Shown here one piece after another: positions 16,493 to 23,466 of a stretch of 28,963 bases of DNA; position 1 is the first letter of the stretch, and every line of letters begins with the position of its first letter. This DNA is from an uncultured Oscillibacter sp. (GTDB lineage Bacteria > Bacillota_A > Clostridia > Oscillospirales > Oscillospiraceae): assembly GCA_948902155.1 (NCBI GenBank), contig CAQVQZ010000006.1, positions 1-28,963 of the forward strand, read 5' to 3'. Under the pieces are notes generated by a model, which was not told where the DNA came from, did not search any database, and saw nothing but the letters and a program-made list of their open reading frames with translations. The translations under genes and the position numbers were made by a program.

Positions 16493-17563
16493 TTACTCTT
16501 TGACCCGCAGCGCGATGTCCCGGAACAGCTCCAGGTCCGCCATGGCGTCGGTAAAGTCGGACTTGGGCTGCTTGCCCTGCTGGATGCAGTCGTGGTAATA
16601 GAGCACTTCCGCCTCGAAGGGGTCCCGGTAATCCGGCCCGTAGAGGGTGGTCTTGGTGTCGCCCTTGGTGGACTCGATGACCTCGAAGCACTGGGGCTGA
16701 TACCGCAGATAGGGCGTCTCGTACTTCACCTTCATCCGCCGGTCGTGCTGGTAAATCTCGATGGCCGCGTCGAACTGGACCACGTCCTGGTCGTTCAGAA
16801 TCTCATACACCGCCAGGAAGTCCTCGTAGCGCAGCACGACGATGACGTGCTCGCCCTGGACGGTGACGGACTCGATGGCCTTGGGCATGCCCACCAGCTC
16901 CCGGACCGCCGCCAGGGTGTGGCACCCCAGGCCGGTGAGCATCTGATAGGTGACTCTCTGCTGCTCGGTGCAGTCCGCGCCCAGGGCCCGGCCCACCTGC
17001 TCCCGGCGGAGCCGGCCGCTCTCCACCTTGGCCTCCTCGGGGATGTCGCCGCAGAGGAAGGGCTTCTTCGTCTGGCCGATGAAGAAATCGCCCTCCAGGA
17101 TGATGTCCCGGAAGCGCATATACTCGATCTTGCGCCCGCCGGCCTCCAGCAGCTCCTTGCACTTCAGGAAGCCCGTGCCATAGCGCCGCATGTAGCCCAC
17201 CATGCAGATCTGGTTCGGATGAGCCTTCTGGGCGGCGATAAGCTTCTCCAGGTCCTCCACGCAGAGCGTGACGGGCTTCTCGACGAAGACGTGCTTCCCA
17301 GCCTCGATGGCGGCCAGGGCATAGGCGGCGTGGTACTGGTCCGGGGAGCAGACGAACACCGCGTCCACCTCCGGGGCCTTCACCAGCTCATAGGGGTCGG
17401 CGTACGCCTTGGCGTTGTACTGCTTGGCGATGAAGTCCAGCTGCGTGGGGGACACGTCGGACACCGCCGTGATCTGATACTGCTCATGAAGCCCGCTGAG
17501 GATAGGCAGGTGCATCAGCTGAGAAACCGTCCCGATGCCGATCACGCCAATTTTCACAACCAT
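16493..17563 (-). CDS. Gfo/Idh/MocA-family oxidoreductase
   Basis: 356-residue NAD(P)-dependent sugar dehydrogenase or related enzyme. The N-terminal Rossmann fold has GVIGIGTVSQ (6-15) and an acidic residue after strand 2 (SDVS) favouring NAD. The family EKP motif is at 95-97, with Lys as a catalytic or nucleotide residue. TGLGCHTLAAVREL supplies a His in the usual substrate-site place. The C-terminal half is the beta-sheet substrate domain. The start is supported by AAGGGAG about 10 bases upstream. It is the first gene of a two-gene operon with the NAGK-like kinase. Substrates for this family range from inositol to UDP-amino sugars and glycosides, so none is assigned. Confidence 0.9.
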   Translation of the reverse strand: MVVKIGVIGIGTVSQLMHLPILSGLHEQYQITAVSDVSPTQLDFIAKQYNAKAYADPYELVKAPEVDAVFVCSPDQYHAAYALAAIEAGKHVFVEKPVTLCVEDLEKLIAAQKAHPNQICMVGYMRRYGTGFLKCKELLEAGGRKIEYMRFRDIILEGDFFIGQTKKPFLCGDIPEEAKVESGRLRREQVGRALGADCTEQQRVTYQMLTGLGCHTLAAVRELVGMPKAIESVTVQGEHVIVVLRYEDFLAVYEILNDQDVVQFDAAIEIYQHDRRMKVKYETPYLRYQPQCFEVIESTKGDTKTTLYGPDYRDPFEAEVLYYHDCIQQGKQPKSDFTDAMADLELFRDIALRVKE

Positions 17564-17593
17564 GTTAAGAATCTCCCTTCAATTTTAAAATCA

Positions 17594-17614
17594 GCCCTCG
17601 GAGAGGGCCTTTTT
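17594..17614 (+). terminator. Terminator-like hairpin upstream of the oxidoreductase gene
   Basis: gccctc/gagggc with a GGA loop followed by CTTTTT, read on the plus strand. No plus-strand gene ends here. On the minus strand the same hairpin falls at the very start of the predicted leader of the oxidoreductase operon. Confidence 0.5.
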
Positions 17615-17624
17615 GTCTAATGTC

Positions 17625-17654
17625 ATTCTACCCGAAACACCCCCCGTTCCGCAA
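17625..17654 (-). promoter_or_regulatory. Possible promoter of the oxidoreductase-kinase operon
   Basis: On the minus strand TTGCGG (17649-17654), an 18-base spacer and TAGAAT (17625-17630) give a moderate sigma-A match about 62 bases before the start codon. Confidence 0.5.
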
Positions 17655-17750
17655 GATAGTTTTTCGCGTTCTTTCTAGGAGTTTTTTGCCCTCCGGCGGA
17701 ATCCTCCCGAAAACAGGGAAAAAAAGTCCTAACTCTTTCCCCTCCGGCTG

Positions 17751-17759
17751 TGCTAAAAT
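17751..17759 (+). promoter_or_regulatory. Extended -10 promoter of the NagB-like gene
   Basis: TGcTAAAAT is an extended -10 element 34 bases before the GTG start. No clear -35 is visible. Confidence 0.5.
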
Positions 17760-17792
17760 AAGCGCATCAGAACACCGAAAGGAGCGAACGCT

Positions 17793-18548
17793 GTGAAGAT
17801 CATCATCACGAAGGATTACGATTCCGTGAGCCGCAAGGCGGCGGACCTGGTGGAGGAGCTGCTGAAGGCGGAGCCGGAGGGCCTGTTCAGCATTCCCGGC
17901 GGAGAGTCGCCGGCGGGCCTGGCCAAGGAATTCTGCCGCCGGGTGGAGGAGGGGCGCATCGACCCCACCGGCGTGAAGTTCGTCCAGCTGGACGACTGGG
18001 TGGGCATCGGCCCCGACGACGAGGGCAGCTGCTCCAACTTCCTCCGGGACAACCTGCTGACCCGGATGGCGAAGCCCTTTGCCGACGTGTTCACCTTCAA
18101 CGGCGCCGCCGGGGACATCGACGCCCAGCTCCAGGCCCAGGACGCCTTTATCCGTAAGTACGGCCCCATCACCGCCCAGGTCCTGGGCATCGGCATGAAC
18201 GGCCACCTGGGCTTTAACGAGGACGGAGTGGACTTCTCCCTCCGCTCCCACCGGATTCCCCTCAGCGGCGTGACCCTGGGAGTCCAGAAGAAATATTTCG
18301 GCGGCAAGGACCTGCCCCTCACCGAGGGCATCACCATGGGCGTGGCCCAGATCATGGAGTCCAAGACGGTCATCCTCCTGGCCAGCGGCGAGAAGAAGGC
18401 GGAGATCGTCGCCAAGGCCCTCACCGAGCCGGTGAGCAACCAGCTCCCCGCCACCATCCTCCAGAAGCACGCCAACTGCGTCTATCTTCTGGACGAAGCT
18501 GCGGCCTCCCGCCTGCCGGACGGCCTGCCCAACGTGGAGCGCGCCTGA
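17793..18548 (+). CDS. NagB-like amino-sugar-6-phosphate deaminase/isomerase
   Basis: 251 residues of the glucosamine-6-phosphate isomerase/6-phosphogluconolactonase fold. Glucosamine-6-phosphate deaminase turns GlcN6P into fructose 6-phosphate and ammonia. PGGESP (about 36-41) is the phosphate loop; LDDW supplies Asp67, aligned with catalytic Asp72 of E. coli NagB; GIGMNGHLGFNED (132-144) supplies His138 and Glu143, aligned with His143 and Glu148. The residue aligned with Asp141 is Asn136 instead. I recall NGH in galactosamine-6-phosphate-type relatives, so the substrate may not be GlcN6P. The start is GTG with AAAGGAGCG upstream. The gene is monocistronic, divergent from the oxidoreductase-kinase pair, and followed by a hairpin. 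Confidence 0.85.
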   Translation: MKIIITKDYDSVSRKAADLVEELLKAEPEGLFSIPGGESPAGLAKEFCRRVEEGRIDPTGVKFVQLDDWVGIGPDDEGSCSNFLRDNLLTRMAKPFADVFTFNGAAGDIDAQLQAQDAFIRKYGPITAQVLGIGMNGHLGFNEDGVDFSLRSHRIPLSGVTLGVQKKYFGGKDLPLTEGITMGVAQIMESKTVILLASGEKKAEIVAKALTEPVSNQLPATILQKHANCVYLLDEAAASRLPDGLPNVERA

Positions 18549-18578
18549 CCCGTTTGCTCCGGTCCAGGGTCCCAGTAA

Positions 18579-18612
18579 CGGAAAGCCCTCTTTAAAAAGG
18601 GGGGCTTTCCGG
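18579..18612 (+). terminator. Hairpin after the NagB-like gene
   Basis: cggaaagccc pairs with gggctttccg, with an A/T-rich loop. The stem is strong, but no T-tract follows, so its efficiency as a terminator is uncertain. Confidence 0.55.
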
Positions 18613-18654
18613 ACGTAGGGATAACAGGCGTGCCCGGAGAACCCATATCATTAA

Positions 18655-18738
18655 GTCAGGTGCACCACCGTCTTGGCTCCCTTGAAAAGGGAGCTGTCGG
18701 CGAAGCCGACTGAGGGTTTCCTCCGCCGAGGCCCCGGC
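18655..18738. repeat. Structured dispersed repeat, partial copy E
   Basis: Contains ggctcccttgaaaagggagc and gtcggcgaagccgac hairpins followed by ctgagggtttcctcc, and begins with tcattaag. Hairpin layout and the flanking tcatt/taag resemble the ends of the larger elements at 5630 and 28375, but the central long hairpin is missing. Confidence 0.55.
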
Positions 18739-18786
18739 ACTTGCGGAACGCGGGCAGCCACATACAGATAGGAGTAATGAGATAGG

Positions 18787-18860
18787 AGATAGGAGATATT
18801 CCCATGCTGAGGGACTGACCCCCGCAAAAGAATAATCTCATATCTCCTATCTTTTTCCTA
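18787..18860 (+). repeat. Long-loop inverted repeat with T-tract and tandem ATAGGAG motifs
   Basis: agataggagatat (18787-18799) is perfectly complementary to atatctcctatct (18840-18852), which runs into a T-rich tail. The left arm sits in a short tandem array of ATAGGAG-type units (about 18768-18799). It could act as a terminator just upstream of the T-box promoter. The loop is about 40 bases. Confidence 0.5.
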
Positions 18861-18911
18861 TTTTTCCATCTGCGCTTTTCTGCTTTAAAGCGCTTTTGTG
18901 AAAAATGACAG

Positions 18912-18940
18912 TTGACAACCGCGCCCTGCCTGCGTATAAT
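18912..18940 (+). promoter_or_regulatory. Consensus sigma-A promoter of the tryptophan T-box operon
   Basis: Perfect TTGACA (18912-18917), a 17-base spacer and perfect TATAAT (18935-18940). Transcription should begin near 18947, at the start of the T-box leader. Confidence 0.92.
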
Positions 18941-18946
18941 ACGAAG

Positions 18947-19220
18947 CAATCAAGGAAAACCTGTGAGCAAGAGGAGTACCCGGAAAGAGCCGTCTCCAAG
19001 AGAGCTGCGGATGGTGTGATCGTGGCAGAGGGCGTTTCGATGAATGGACTTGCGAGGGCGGAGCGAACGGCGAAATCGTCTAGTAGCGGCCGACGGGGAC
19101 CGCACCCGTTACCAGCGCGGCGCGTATGGAGTACGCGAGACGAGCGGGCGCATATGCGTCAACTTGGGTGGTACCGCAGGATGGAAGTCTTGTCCCAAAG
19201 AGGGGACAGGGCTTTTTTAT
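18947..19220 (+). ncRNA. T-box riboswitch, tryptophan-specific (specifier UGG)
   Basis: Transcribed leader that binds uncharged tRNA and then lets RNA polymerase read through. Stem I is closed by gcaag (18967-18971) with cttgc (19049-19053). The AGTA motif is at 18975-18978. The specifier-loop 3' side reads gaaTGGa, putting the codon TGG (Trp) at 19045-19047 followed by the usual A. Distal stem I contains AGAGAGC...GGTGTGA. The T-box sequence GGGTGGTACCGC is at 19166-19177. The terminator is agtcttgtccc (19186-19196) with gggacagggct (19203-19213) and six Ts. It controls the binding-protein gene that starts at 19344 and probably the genes behind it. Confidence 0.93.
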
Positions 19221-19343
19221 TTTGGTTTTCCGGACGGAAAGGAGACGACAGCCCATGCGATTACTCACGAAACGATGGCGGGACCGGACGCTCCCCCCTT
19301 TTCCAGCCCCCTAATTAAAATAACAACGATAGGAGATACTACC

Positions 19344-20360
19344 ATGAAAAACATGAAGAAATACGCCTCCCTGCTTCTGGCCCTGACCCTGGCCCTGACC
19401 CTGGCCGCATGCGGCGGCAAGAACGGCGGCGATTCCGCCGGCAGCGGTTCCTCCTCCTCCGGCGACGGCAAGGACATGTACCTGATCGGCATCTCCCAGT
19501 TCGGCGAGCACGGCTCCCTGGACAACTGCCGCACCGGCTTCCTCCAGGGCCTGGCCGAGTCCGGACTGAAGGAGGACGTGGACTTCAAGGTGGACTACCA
19601 GAACGCCGGATTCGACCCCAACATCGCCACCCAGATCGGCTCCACCTTCTCGGCGGAGAGCGTGGACATGATGGTGGCCATCGCCACCCCCTCCGCCACG
19701 GCCTGCTTCGCCGCCGCCGAGGATAAGGACATCCCCGTGGTCTTCACCGCCATCACGGACCCCGTGGGGGCGAAGCTGGACTCCGGCAACATCACCGGCA
19801 CCTCCGACGTTCTCCCCGTGGCGGGCCAGCTCCAGCTGATCCGGGACCTCCAGCCCAACGCCAAAACCGTGGGCATCGTCTACACCACCAGCGAAGACAA
19901 CTCCGTCTATTCCATCGGCGTCTACGAGGACCTGGCGGAGGATTACGGCTTCACCATCGAGACGGTGGGCGTGGCCGAGCAGGCCGAGGTCACCCAGGCC
20001 GTCGACACCCTGATTTCCAGAGGCGTGGACTGCATCTCCAACCTGACGGACAACACCGTGGTGGGCGTGCTCCCCGCCATTCTGGAGAAGACCAACGAGG
20101 CCGGGGTCCCCGTCTACGGCTCCGAGGTGGAGCAGATCAAGCTGGGCTGCGTCGCCGGGGCGGGCCTGGACTATATCAAGCTGGGCATCCAGACGGGCCA
20201 GATGGCGGCGAAGATTCTCAAGGGCGAGGCCACCTGCCAGGACACCCCCTATGAGATCATCGAGAACTTCGACCTCTATATCAACCCCGAGTCCCTGGGC
20301 GCTATGGGCATCTCTATCCCTGAAAGCGTTGCCTCCGCGGCGATTGATGTGACGAAATAA
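19344..20360 (+). CDS. trpX: ABC transporter substrate-binding lipoprotein, TrpX type (tryptophan uptake)
   Basis: 338 residues. Signal peptide with lipobox LAAC (lipidated Cys23), a Gly/Ser linker, then the ABC_sub_bind fold (PF04392 class): IGISQFGEHGSLD, then FTAITDPVGAKL and SDVLPVAGQLQLI, which are characteristic of this family. The Trp-specific T-box directly upstream indicates tryptophan (or a closely related aromatic compound) as substrate, as established for TrpXYZ transporters of other Firmicutes. The ATG at 19344 has ATAGGAGAT upstream; in-frame upstream codons run back through the T-box and are not translated. The permease and ATPase genes are not adjacent as usual but follow after a structured repeat and an FAH-family gene. 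Confidence 0.88.
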   Translation: MKNMKKYASLLLALTLALTLAACGGKNGGDSAGSGSSSSGDGKDMYLIGISQFGEHGSLDNCRTGFLQGLAESGLKEDVDFKVDYQNAGFDPNIATQIGSTFSAESVDMMVAIATPSATACFAAAEDKDIPVVFTAITDPVGAKLDSGNITGTSDVLPVAGQLQLIRDLQPNAKTVGIVYTTSEDNSVYSIGVYEDLAEDYGFTIETVGVAEQAEVTQAVDTLISRGVDCISNLTDNTVVGVLPAILEKTNEAGVPVYGSEVEQIKLGCVAGAGLDYIKLGIQTGQMAAKILKGEATCQDTPYEIIENFDLYINPESLGAMGISIPESVASAAIDVTK

Positions 20361-20409
20361 AGACAATCGCTTTTTCAGGAAACCGTCAGTCAAGCAAGGT
20401 CCTTCCGAT

Positions 20410-20695
20410 AAGCGAAAAAGAAAAAGGCCCCTTTGGAAAGGGGCTCCCGGCGAAGCCGGGTGGGGATTGTCCGCAGGGGCTTCCTTCTATTGCGGCACAA
20501 GCGATAGAAGAACTCTCTGCGGACAATCCTCCGTCACGCCGTCGGAAGAAATTCCGCTCTGTTCCGTCGCCGCCCGAAGGGCGACGACTCCACCCGCTCC
20601 ATTCCTTCCTCCTCTCCCCACAAAATCTCCGATTTTGCGGGGGCCCCAAAGGTGCGCCGCCTCCTTTCCAAAGGAGGCTTTTCCCGGAGGAAACG
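20410..20695. repeat. Structured dispersed repeat, copy B (long form)
   Basis: Fills most of the 377-base gap after trpX. Hairpins in order: gcccctttggaaaggggc (20427-20444), cccggcgaagccggg (20446-20460), a long hairpin with base ggattgtccgcag/ctgcggacaatcc (20464-20476 with 20517-20529, 13 bp perfect) and apical cttctattgc/gcgatagaag, then a block shared with 28396-28500, including ccccacaaaatc/gattttgcgggg (20617-20643), and finally cctcctttccaaaggagg near 20660-20677. Stem sequences differ from copy A while pairing is kept. Confidence 0.8.
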
Positions 20696-20737
20696 GCACC
20701 AATAAAATTGACATAGAGCAATTAAGGAGAATTTTCC

Positions 20738-21580
20738 ATGAAGCTGATCACCTGCCTCTACCAAGGACAAGAACGCCCCGCCGCCCTCACGGAAAACGGC
20801 GTGATCTTCCTGCCCTACCCGGACATGAACACCCTGATTGAAACGCTCTCCCCGTCGACCCTTGCCGTCACCGGCATCCCCGTCCCCCTGGAGGAGGTCA
20901 CCCTCCTGGCCCCCATCCCCCGCCCCCGGCAGGACGTGATCTGCCTGGGCATGAACTACCGGGACCACGAGAAGGAGGCGGCCAAATACGACTCCGGGGC
21001 CTTCACCAAGGACCAACCCATCCCCGTCTACTTCTCCAAGCGGGTCAGCGAGGCGGGCCGTCCCGCCGGGGAAATCCCCCGCCACGCGGGGCTGGTGGAG
21101 CGCCTGGACTACGAGGCGGAGCTGGCGGTCATCATCGGCAAGCCCGCCCGGAACGTCAAGGCGGCGGACGCCGGAGAATACGTTTTCGGCTATACCGTCC
21201 TCAACGACGTCTCCGCCCGGGTCCTCCAGACCAGGCATAAGCAGTGGTACTTCGGCAAGAGCCTGGACGGCTTCACTCCCATGGGCCCCTGCATCCTCAC
21301 GGCAGACGAGGTCCCCTTCCCCCCGGCCCTGGCGATCAGCGCCTCGGTGAACGGCGAGGAGCGCCAGCGCTCCAACACCTCCCAGCTCATCCACAGCATC
21401 CCGGAGATCATCGAAAACCTCTCCGCCGGAATGACCCTCCTGCCGGGGACCATCATCGCCACCGGCACCCCTGCGGGGGTCGGCATGGGCTTCGACCCGC
21501 CGAAGTTCCTGAAACCCGGCGACGTGGTGGAGTGTACCATTGAGCGCATCGGGACGCTGAAAAGCACAGTTTCCAATTAG
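20738..21580 (+). CDS. Fumarylacetoacetate hydrolase (FAH)-family protein
   Basis: 280-residue metal-dependent hydrolase, decarboxylase or isomerase of the FAH superfamily, with an N-terminal regulatory-type domain (about 1-60) and the catalytic FAH domain. Key motifs: CLGMNYRDHEKE (69-80, lid region), the metal site DYEAEL with Glu126 and Glu128, a further ligand Asp157 in LNDVSAR, the FGKSLDGFTPMGP segment, and GTIIATGTPAGVG near the end. Family members act on beta-diketo acids, acylpyruvates and aromatic breakdown products, so the reaction is not fixed by sequence. AAGGAG lies upstream of the ATG. It sits inside a tryptophan-controlled transporter operon, between the binding protein and the permease, which suggests a link to an aromatic metabolite. 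Confidence 0.88.
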   Translation: MKLITCLYQGQERPAALTENGVIFLPYPDMNTLIETLSPSTLAVTGIPVPLEEVTLLAPIPRPRQDVICLGMNYRDHEKEAAKYDSGAFTKDQPIPVYFSKRVSEAGRPAGEIPRHAGLVERLDYEAELAVIIGKPARNVKAADAGEYVFGYTVLNDVSARVLQTRHKQWYFGKSLDGFTPMGPCILTADEVPFPPALAISASVNGEERQRSNTSQLIHSIPEIIENLSAGMTLLPGTIIATGTPAGVGMGFDPPKFLKPGDVVECTIERIGTLKSTVSN

Positions 21581-21653
21581 GAATTAGAAGTTCGGAATTA
21601 GAAATTGTTTGGCTCCAACATCAGATTCCCGATTCCAGACCAAATTCCTAATT
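21575..21653 (+). repeat. AT-rich inverted repeat between FAH and permease genes
   Basis: aattaggaatt (21575-21585, overlapping the FAH stop codon) is complementary to aattcctaatt (21643-21653). Further ggaatta units lie between them. The loop is about 57 bases. The composition is unlike the GC-rich surroundings. Confidence 0.5.
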
Positions 21654-21677
21654 CCTCATTCTCAAGGGGGTTTTTCC

Positions 21678-22616
21678 ATGCTGGACCTGCTCATCAGCAC
21701 CCTGACCCAGGGGCTGATCTACGCGCTGATTTCCTTCGGCGTCTACATCACCTATTCGATTCTGGACTTCCCGGACCTGGGCGTGGACGGGACCTTTCCC
21801 CTGGGGGCGGCGGTCACGGCGGTGCTGCTGACAAAGGGAGTCGACCCCTGGCTGACCCTGCCCATCGCCCTGGGCGTGGGAGCCCTGGCGGGCCTGTTCA
21901 CCGGCTTCATCCACGTGAAGCTGGGCGTCCGGAACCTGCTGGCGGGCATCATCACCATGACCGCCCTGTTTTCCATCAACCTCCAGATCGCCGGGTCCAA
22001 CCTGACGGTGGACCGGGGGACGGACACCATTTTCACCTCCGCCCCGGTGATGGCGCTGCTGGGGGACCGGACCCTGATGGGCCGGAAGCTGGTGGTCTCC
22101 TTCGCCCTGGTGCTGGCGGTGAAGCTGGTGCTGGACGCGTATTTTAAGACGAAATCCGGCCTGCTCCTCCGGGCGGTGGGGGACAACGCGGGCCTGGTGA
22201 CCTCCCTGGCCCAGGACCGGGGCATGGTGAAGCTGCTGGGCCTGGTGATTGCCAACTCCCTGGTGGCCCTGGCGGGCTGCGTGGTGGTCCACGAGCAGCG
22301 GAGCTTTTCCGCCACCATGGGCACCGGACAGCTGGTCTACGGCCTGGCGGCGGTCATTATCGGCATCTCCCTGACGAATTTCTATGCCGCCACCCCCGCC
22401 GCCCGGGCCCTGCGGGGGCGGAAGGCCCTGCGGTTCCTGGCGGCTCCTGCGGGGACCACCTCGGTGATTCTGGGCAGCATCCTCTATAAGCTATGCGTCC
22501 AGGCGGCGCTGAGCGCCGGACTGCCCGCCAATATGATGAAGCTGGTGACGGCGGCGCTGTTCCTGCTGGTGCTGGTCCTGTCCGGACGGAAGGGAGAGGA
22601 GATCATCCATGCTTGA
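21678..22616 (+). CDS. trpY: ABC transporter permease, TrpY type
   Basis: 312-residue integral membrane subunit of the branched-chain-permease-like class (BPD_transp_2 fold). About eight to nine hydrophobic segments cover the protein. Recognisable family text: YITYSILDFPDLGVDGTFPL (about 23-42) and LLRAVGDNAGLVTSL (about 166-180), which precedes the ATPase-coupling region. The ATG at 21678 is chosen over an in-frame codon at 21609 because AAGGGGG lies upstream of it and the hydrophobic N-terminus begins there; the earlier start would add a polar segment in the inverted-repeat gap. It overlaps the ATPase gene by 8 bases, indicating translational coupling. Presumed to import tryptophan together with the 19344 and 22609 products. 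Confidence 0.9.
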   Translation: MLDLLISTLTQGLIYALISFGVYITYSILDFPDLGVDGTFPLGAAVTAVLLTKGVDPWLTLPIALGVGALAGLFTGFIHVKLGVRNLLAGIITMTALFSINLQIAGSNLTVDRGTDTIFTSAPVMALLGDRTLMGRKLVVSFALVLAVKLVLDAYFKTKSGLLLRAVGDNAGLVTSLAQDRGMVKLLGLVIANSLVALAGCVVVHEQRSFSATMGTGQLVYGLAAVIIGISLTNFYAATPAARALRGRKALRFLAAPAGTTSVILGSILYKLCVQAALSAGLPANMMKLVTAALFLLVLVLSGRKGEEIIHA

Positions 22617-23382
22617 GCTGCGTGACGTAACGAAAATCTACAACCCCGGAACGGTAACGGAGCAGCGCCTGTTCCAGGACTTCTCCCTGAAGGTGGAGGA
22701 GGGCCAGTTTGTCGCCATCGTGGGCGGCAACGGCAGCGGCAAGACCTCCCTGCTGAACATCATCTGCGGCAGCATCCCCATCGAGGGGGGCGACGTGCTG
22801 GTGGACGGCAAGAGCATTTTGAAGCTGAAGGACTACCAGCGCTACGCCAGCATGGGCCGGGTCTACCAGAACCCCTCGGCGGGCGCCTGCCCGAACCTGA
22901 CCATGCTGGAAAACCTCTCCCTGGCAGACAACAAGGGCAAGCCCTTTCGCCTAAGCCGGGGCGTGGACCGGCGGCGGGTGGAGGACTATCAGGCCCAGCT
23001 CCGGGCCCTGAACCTGGGCCTGGAGGATAAGCTGGACGTAAAGATGGGGGCCCTTTCCGGCGGCCAGCGCCAGGCGGTGTCCCTCCTGATGGCCACCATG
23101 ACGCCCCTCCGCTTCCTGATTCTGGATGAGCACACCGCCGCCCTGGACCCCAAGACGGCGGAGATCATCATGCGCCTGACGGACCAGGTGGTCCGGGAGA
23201 AGAAGCTGACGGCCGTCATGGTGACCCACAACCTCCGCCACGCCGCCGAGTACGGCGACCGCATCCTGATGATGAACCAGGGCCGCGTGGTCCTGGACCG
23301 GGCCGGAGCGGAAAAGCAGGCCACCTCTATGGACGACCTCCTGGAGCAGTTCAACCGCATCTCCATCGAGTGCGGGGCCTGA
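22609..23382 (+). CDS. trpZ: ABC transporter ATP-binding protein, TrpZ type
   Basis: 257-residue ATPase that powers the tryptophan-type importer. Walker A GGNGSGKT (39-46), Q-loop Gln87 in VYQNP, signature LSGGQRQ (149-155), Walker B FLILDE with Glu174, the D-loop segment HTAALD, and the switch His207 in VTHNL. DEHTAALDPKTA is typical of the ATPases paired with PF04392 binding proteins. The ATG lies inside the end of the permease gene with GGAGAGGAG upstream. It is the last gene of the T-box operon, followed 15 bases later by a strong terminator. It is a dedicated subunit and not an obvious candidate for the sugar importer at 5873-9017. Confidence 0.92.
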   Translation: MLELRDVTKIYNPGTVTEQRLFQDFSLKVEEGQFVAIVGGNGSGKTSLLNIICGSIPIEGGDVLVDGKSILKLKDYQRYASMGRVYQNPSAGACPNLTMLENLSLADNKGKPFRLSRGVDRRRVEDYQAQLRALNLGLEDKLDVKMGALSGGQRQAVSLLMATMTPLRFLILDEHTAALDPKTAEIIMRLTDQVVREKKLTAVMVTHNLRHAAEYGDRILMMNQGRVVLDRAGAEKQATSMDDLLEQFNRISIECGA

Positions 23383-23397
23383 AAAATATGTATCCCC

Positions 23398-23428
23398 CCA
23401 GGCGGCGCTTTGCGCCGCCTGGTTTTTT
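23398..23428 (+). terminator. Intrinsic terminator of the tryptophan transporter operon
   Basis: A perfect 11-bp stem ccaggcggcgc/gcgccgcctgg with a TTT loop followed by six Ts. Confidence 0.93.
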
Positions 23429-23466
23429 CGTTTCCAGCGCCTCCCACCCTTCCCAAAACTTACGCC

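Noticed and set aside
15956..17620. Long open plus-strand frame opposite the NAGK-like and oxidoreductase genes
   Set aside because: Antisense shadow of two genes with intact family motifs.
18768..18860. Possible CRISPR-like array
   Set aside because: Units are too short and contiguous with no spacers, and no cas genes are nearby.
19044..19343. N-terminal extension of the TrpX protein
   Set aside because: The extra codons lie in the T-box leader; the lipoprotein signal and ribosome site fix the start at 19344.
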